Origin: Saprospiraceae bacterium
Lineage (GTDB): Bacteria > Bacteroidota > Bacteroidia > Chitinophagales > Saprospiraceae
DNA: 12,806 nt
Direction: 5' to 3'
Assembly: GCA_013002625.1 (NCBI GenBank)
Contig: JABDJE010000291.1
Coordinates: forward strand, 1 to 12,806
Position 1 is the stretch's first letter. Each line of letters starts with the position of its first letter. This document shows, in pieces, positions 11,470 through 12,806 of the stretch. Below the pieces are notes generated by a model. It was not told the origin of the DNA, ran no database searches, and saw only the letters and a program-made list of their open reading frames with translations. The position numbers were made by a program, and so were the translations under genes.

Positions 11470-12806
11470 TTAATGTTGAATTACAATGGGTTTTGTGTAA
11501 AATGTGTTTTCGGTTCTTACTGCCACCAGATATATACCGTTTTGATAGCTGCGTGTGTCGAGGTATTTCCTGCCACCTGATGCTGATACAGAGTTTAACA
11601 ATTGGCCTTGCAAAGTGTAAATTTCCAGTTGCGCATACTTCATGCCATCCCATTCTACTGTTATTCGATCATCAGCTGGATTGGGGTAAATTTTAAAAGC
11701 TTCGTCGATCATAATTTGTTCGACTGAAGTCAACAAAGCGCAAAACGTCGTATCTGGATTCTGCTCTATGTAAAACTTGGCAGATAGATCCTTACCCTCG
11801 AAAGCTTTGAAGTCAGCAGGATATCTCTTAACCCTAAAGGTTAAATTATTATTCACCGTTAGCATTTCGCCTTGAGCGACTGGAACACCAGCCCTGAGAG
11901 GTGTAACATATTCCCACACTATTTGATTGTCGGGTGTCATTTCAAAAGCATACCCAAATCTACCTGCATTGAGCAATACATTGCCATTAGGTAAAAACTG
12001 CACACCTGATAAACCCGTTGAATACAAAGGGAAAGTATCTGGATGCAGTAAAGTCAGATCCACTTCTTCAGGAATGAATCGTCCCGTAGCAGGGTCTTCC
12101 AAATATTTGTGCTCGTACATTTCCCAGCCCGGATTGATAACATTGGCTGTAGAGTAATTAGCTCCAACTCTGTTATTGAACACTGCGATTCTATTATAGT
12201 ATGGATGAGAGAAATCCAGAAAATCATCGATCCACTGTGCATCGTGCTGAAAGAAAAGTTGCTGATGCGAACTGTCCCCAGCTCCGTAGGTTACAGGGTT
12301 GCCCCAACGAAACATGAGATCACCGCCTCGATTGCTGAATCCACCAGAACTTGTTGCAGCCTGCGCTGAGCTCGTTGAACGATCTATGATCCAAATTTCA
12401 TCGAAATAAGGAATGCTAATCATGATCTGATTCAACTCATGGTTATAATCTAATGCATTGCCGTGGTGCCAGTCTGGGTGCCCATCTGGTCTGCCATAAT
12501 TCAGGTCAATCTTGTAAGGATTATCCGCAACAACACCATAATTGGCTTTTGTGGAATCAAAGTCCTGAACGAGATGATCCCACACATGCCACTCCCAGAC
12601 AATAGAATCCTGGAATGGATCCAGTTCAAATACCCAATCCGGCCATAATACACCTTGTGCAAGGGTGCTTGTATCCCTTCCAGCAGCAATGCACGCATCA
12701 GTATTTTTGTATTCCCAAGCTAAAGCAATGATATTTCCATTGGGTTTTATTGCAAAGTCATGGTGTAGACGATTGATAGAATCGTTCATTTCAAACTGAT
12801 AAATAA
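11470..12806 (-). CDS. arylsulfotransferase (ASST)-like protein with T9SS sorting domain, 5' partial
   Basis: The frame stays open to the right edge without a stop and no signal peptide is seen, so the N-terminus lies outside; the first visible Met (12789) is probably internal. Using that Met as 1, LHHDFAIKPNGNIIAL (8-23), WEWHVWDHLVQD (65-76), DWHHGNALDYN (106-116), FFQHDAQW (179-186) and LPNGNVLLNAG (266-276) match the arylsulfotransferase family, whose members form a six-bladed propeller using His for sulfate transfer between phenols; several family-type His residues are retained. Residues about 365-439 are a T9SS type A sorting domain (FKIYPNPADD, YLVAVRT, KPIVIQH). The protein is thus predicted to be secreted or surface-attached. 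True sulfotransferase activity in T9SS-bearing members is unproven. It runs into menB with a 5-bp gap. Confidence 0.85.
   Translation of the reverse strand, partial: IYQFEMNDSINRLHHDFAIKPNGNIIALAWEYKNTDACIAAGRDTSTLAQGVLWPDWVFELDPFQDSIVWEWHVWDHLVQDFDSTKANYGVVADNPYKIDLNYGRPDGHPDWHHGNALDYNHELNQIMISIPYFDEIWIIDRSTSSAQAATSSGGFSNRGGDLMFRWGNPVTYGAGDSSHQQLFFQHDAQWIDDFLDFSHPYYNRIAVFNNRVGANYSTANVINPGWEMYEHKYLEDPATGRFIPEEVDLTLLHPDTFPLYSTGLSGVQFLPNGNVLLNAGRFGYAFEMTPDNQIVWEYVTPLRAGVPVAQGEMLTVNNNLTFRVKRYPADFKAFEGKDLSAKFYIEQNPDTTFCALLTSVEQIMIDEAFKIYPNPADDRITVEWDGMKYAQLEIYTLQGQLLNSVSASGGRKYLDTRSYQNGIYLVAVRTENTFYTKPIVIQH

Noticed and set aside
11465..11653. N-terminal extension of the menB frame by 63 residues
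   Set aside because: It overlaps the T9SS domain of the preceding gene in another frame, has no crotonase-like content, and the ATG at 11464 gives the normal MenB length.
1..12806. Mobile element, CRISPR array, toxin-antitoxin or defence system
   Set aside because: No transposase, integrase, nuclease, repeat array or small toxin-like gene pair was seen on either strand; the partial tRNA-Lys shows no attachment-site duplication in the window.

Overview
The window looks like a chromosomal segment from a Bacteroidota bacterium, possibly of the Saprospiria or a nearby class. Two proteins end in a type IX secretion (T9SS) C-terminal sorting domain, and one of them also carries the PKD-like, HYR-like and HGDY-type modules common in large secreted Bacteroidota proteins. 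The DNA is AT-rich, the starts lack clear Shine-Dalgarno sequences, and there are exact matches to the Bacteroidota -7 promoter box TAnnTTTG. The class-level placement is inference. I see no insertion sequence, integrase, phage gene or CRISPR array.

Layout. (1) Positions 1-54 hold the 5' part of a tRNA-Lys(UUU) gene on the minus strand, cut by the window edge, with a good -7 box just upstream. (2) Two plus-strand genes follow: a secreted modular T9SS protein (352-2163) and an arginase (2251-3198). (3) The arginase meets, stop codon to stop codon, a six-gene minus-strand run read from 8826 down to 3195: a CBS-pair protein, a GCS2-type carboxylate-amine ligase fused to a CBS pair, a TolB-like beta-propeller lipoprotein, a VOC protein, an SRPBCC protein, and a group II PLP-dependent decarboxylase of the glutamate/cysteine-sulfinate type. 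Spacings of -4 to 60 bp suggest one transcription unit, at least for the first four or five genes. (4) A lone plus-strand gene (9099-9674) encodes a small secreted helical/coiled-coil protein of unknown role. It converges on (5) a second minus-strand run read from the right edge down to 9700: an arylsulfotransferase-like T9SS protein (5' end outside the window), menB, a small NTF2-like lipoprotein, and a second SRPBCC protein paralogous to the one in the first run. A 15-bp hairpin at 9685-9718 lies between the two converging units and probably terminates both.

How the genes may work together. MenB makes 1,4-dihydroxy-2-naphthoyl-CoA for menaquinone, the respiratory quinone of this phylum. Arginase and the decarboxylase act in amino-acid catabolism. 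The CBS protein next to a CBS-fused ligase suggests an ATP-grasp-independent peptide/amide-bond-forming enzyme whose activity follows adenine-nucleotide or SAM level. That pairing is the most system-like part of the window. The rest reads as ordinary housekeeping and accessory Bacteroidota content; I found no convincing defence or mobile system.
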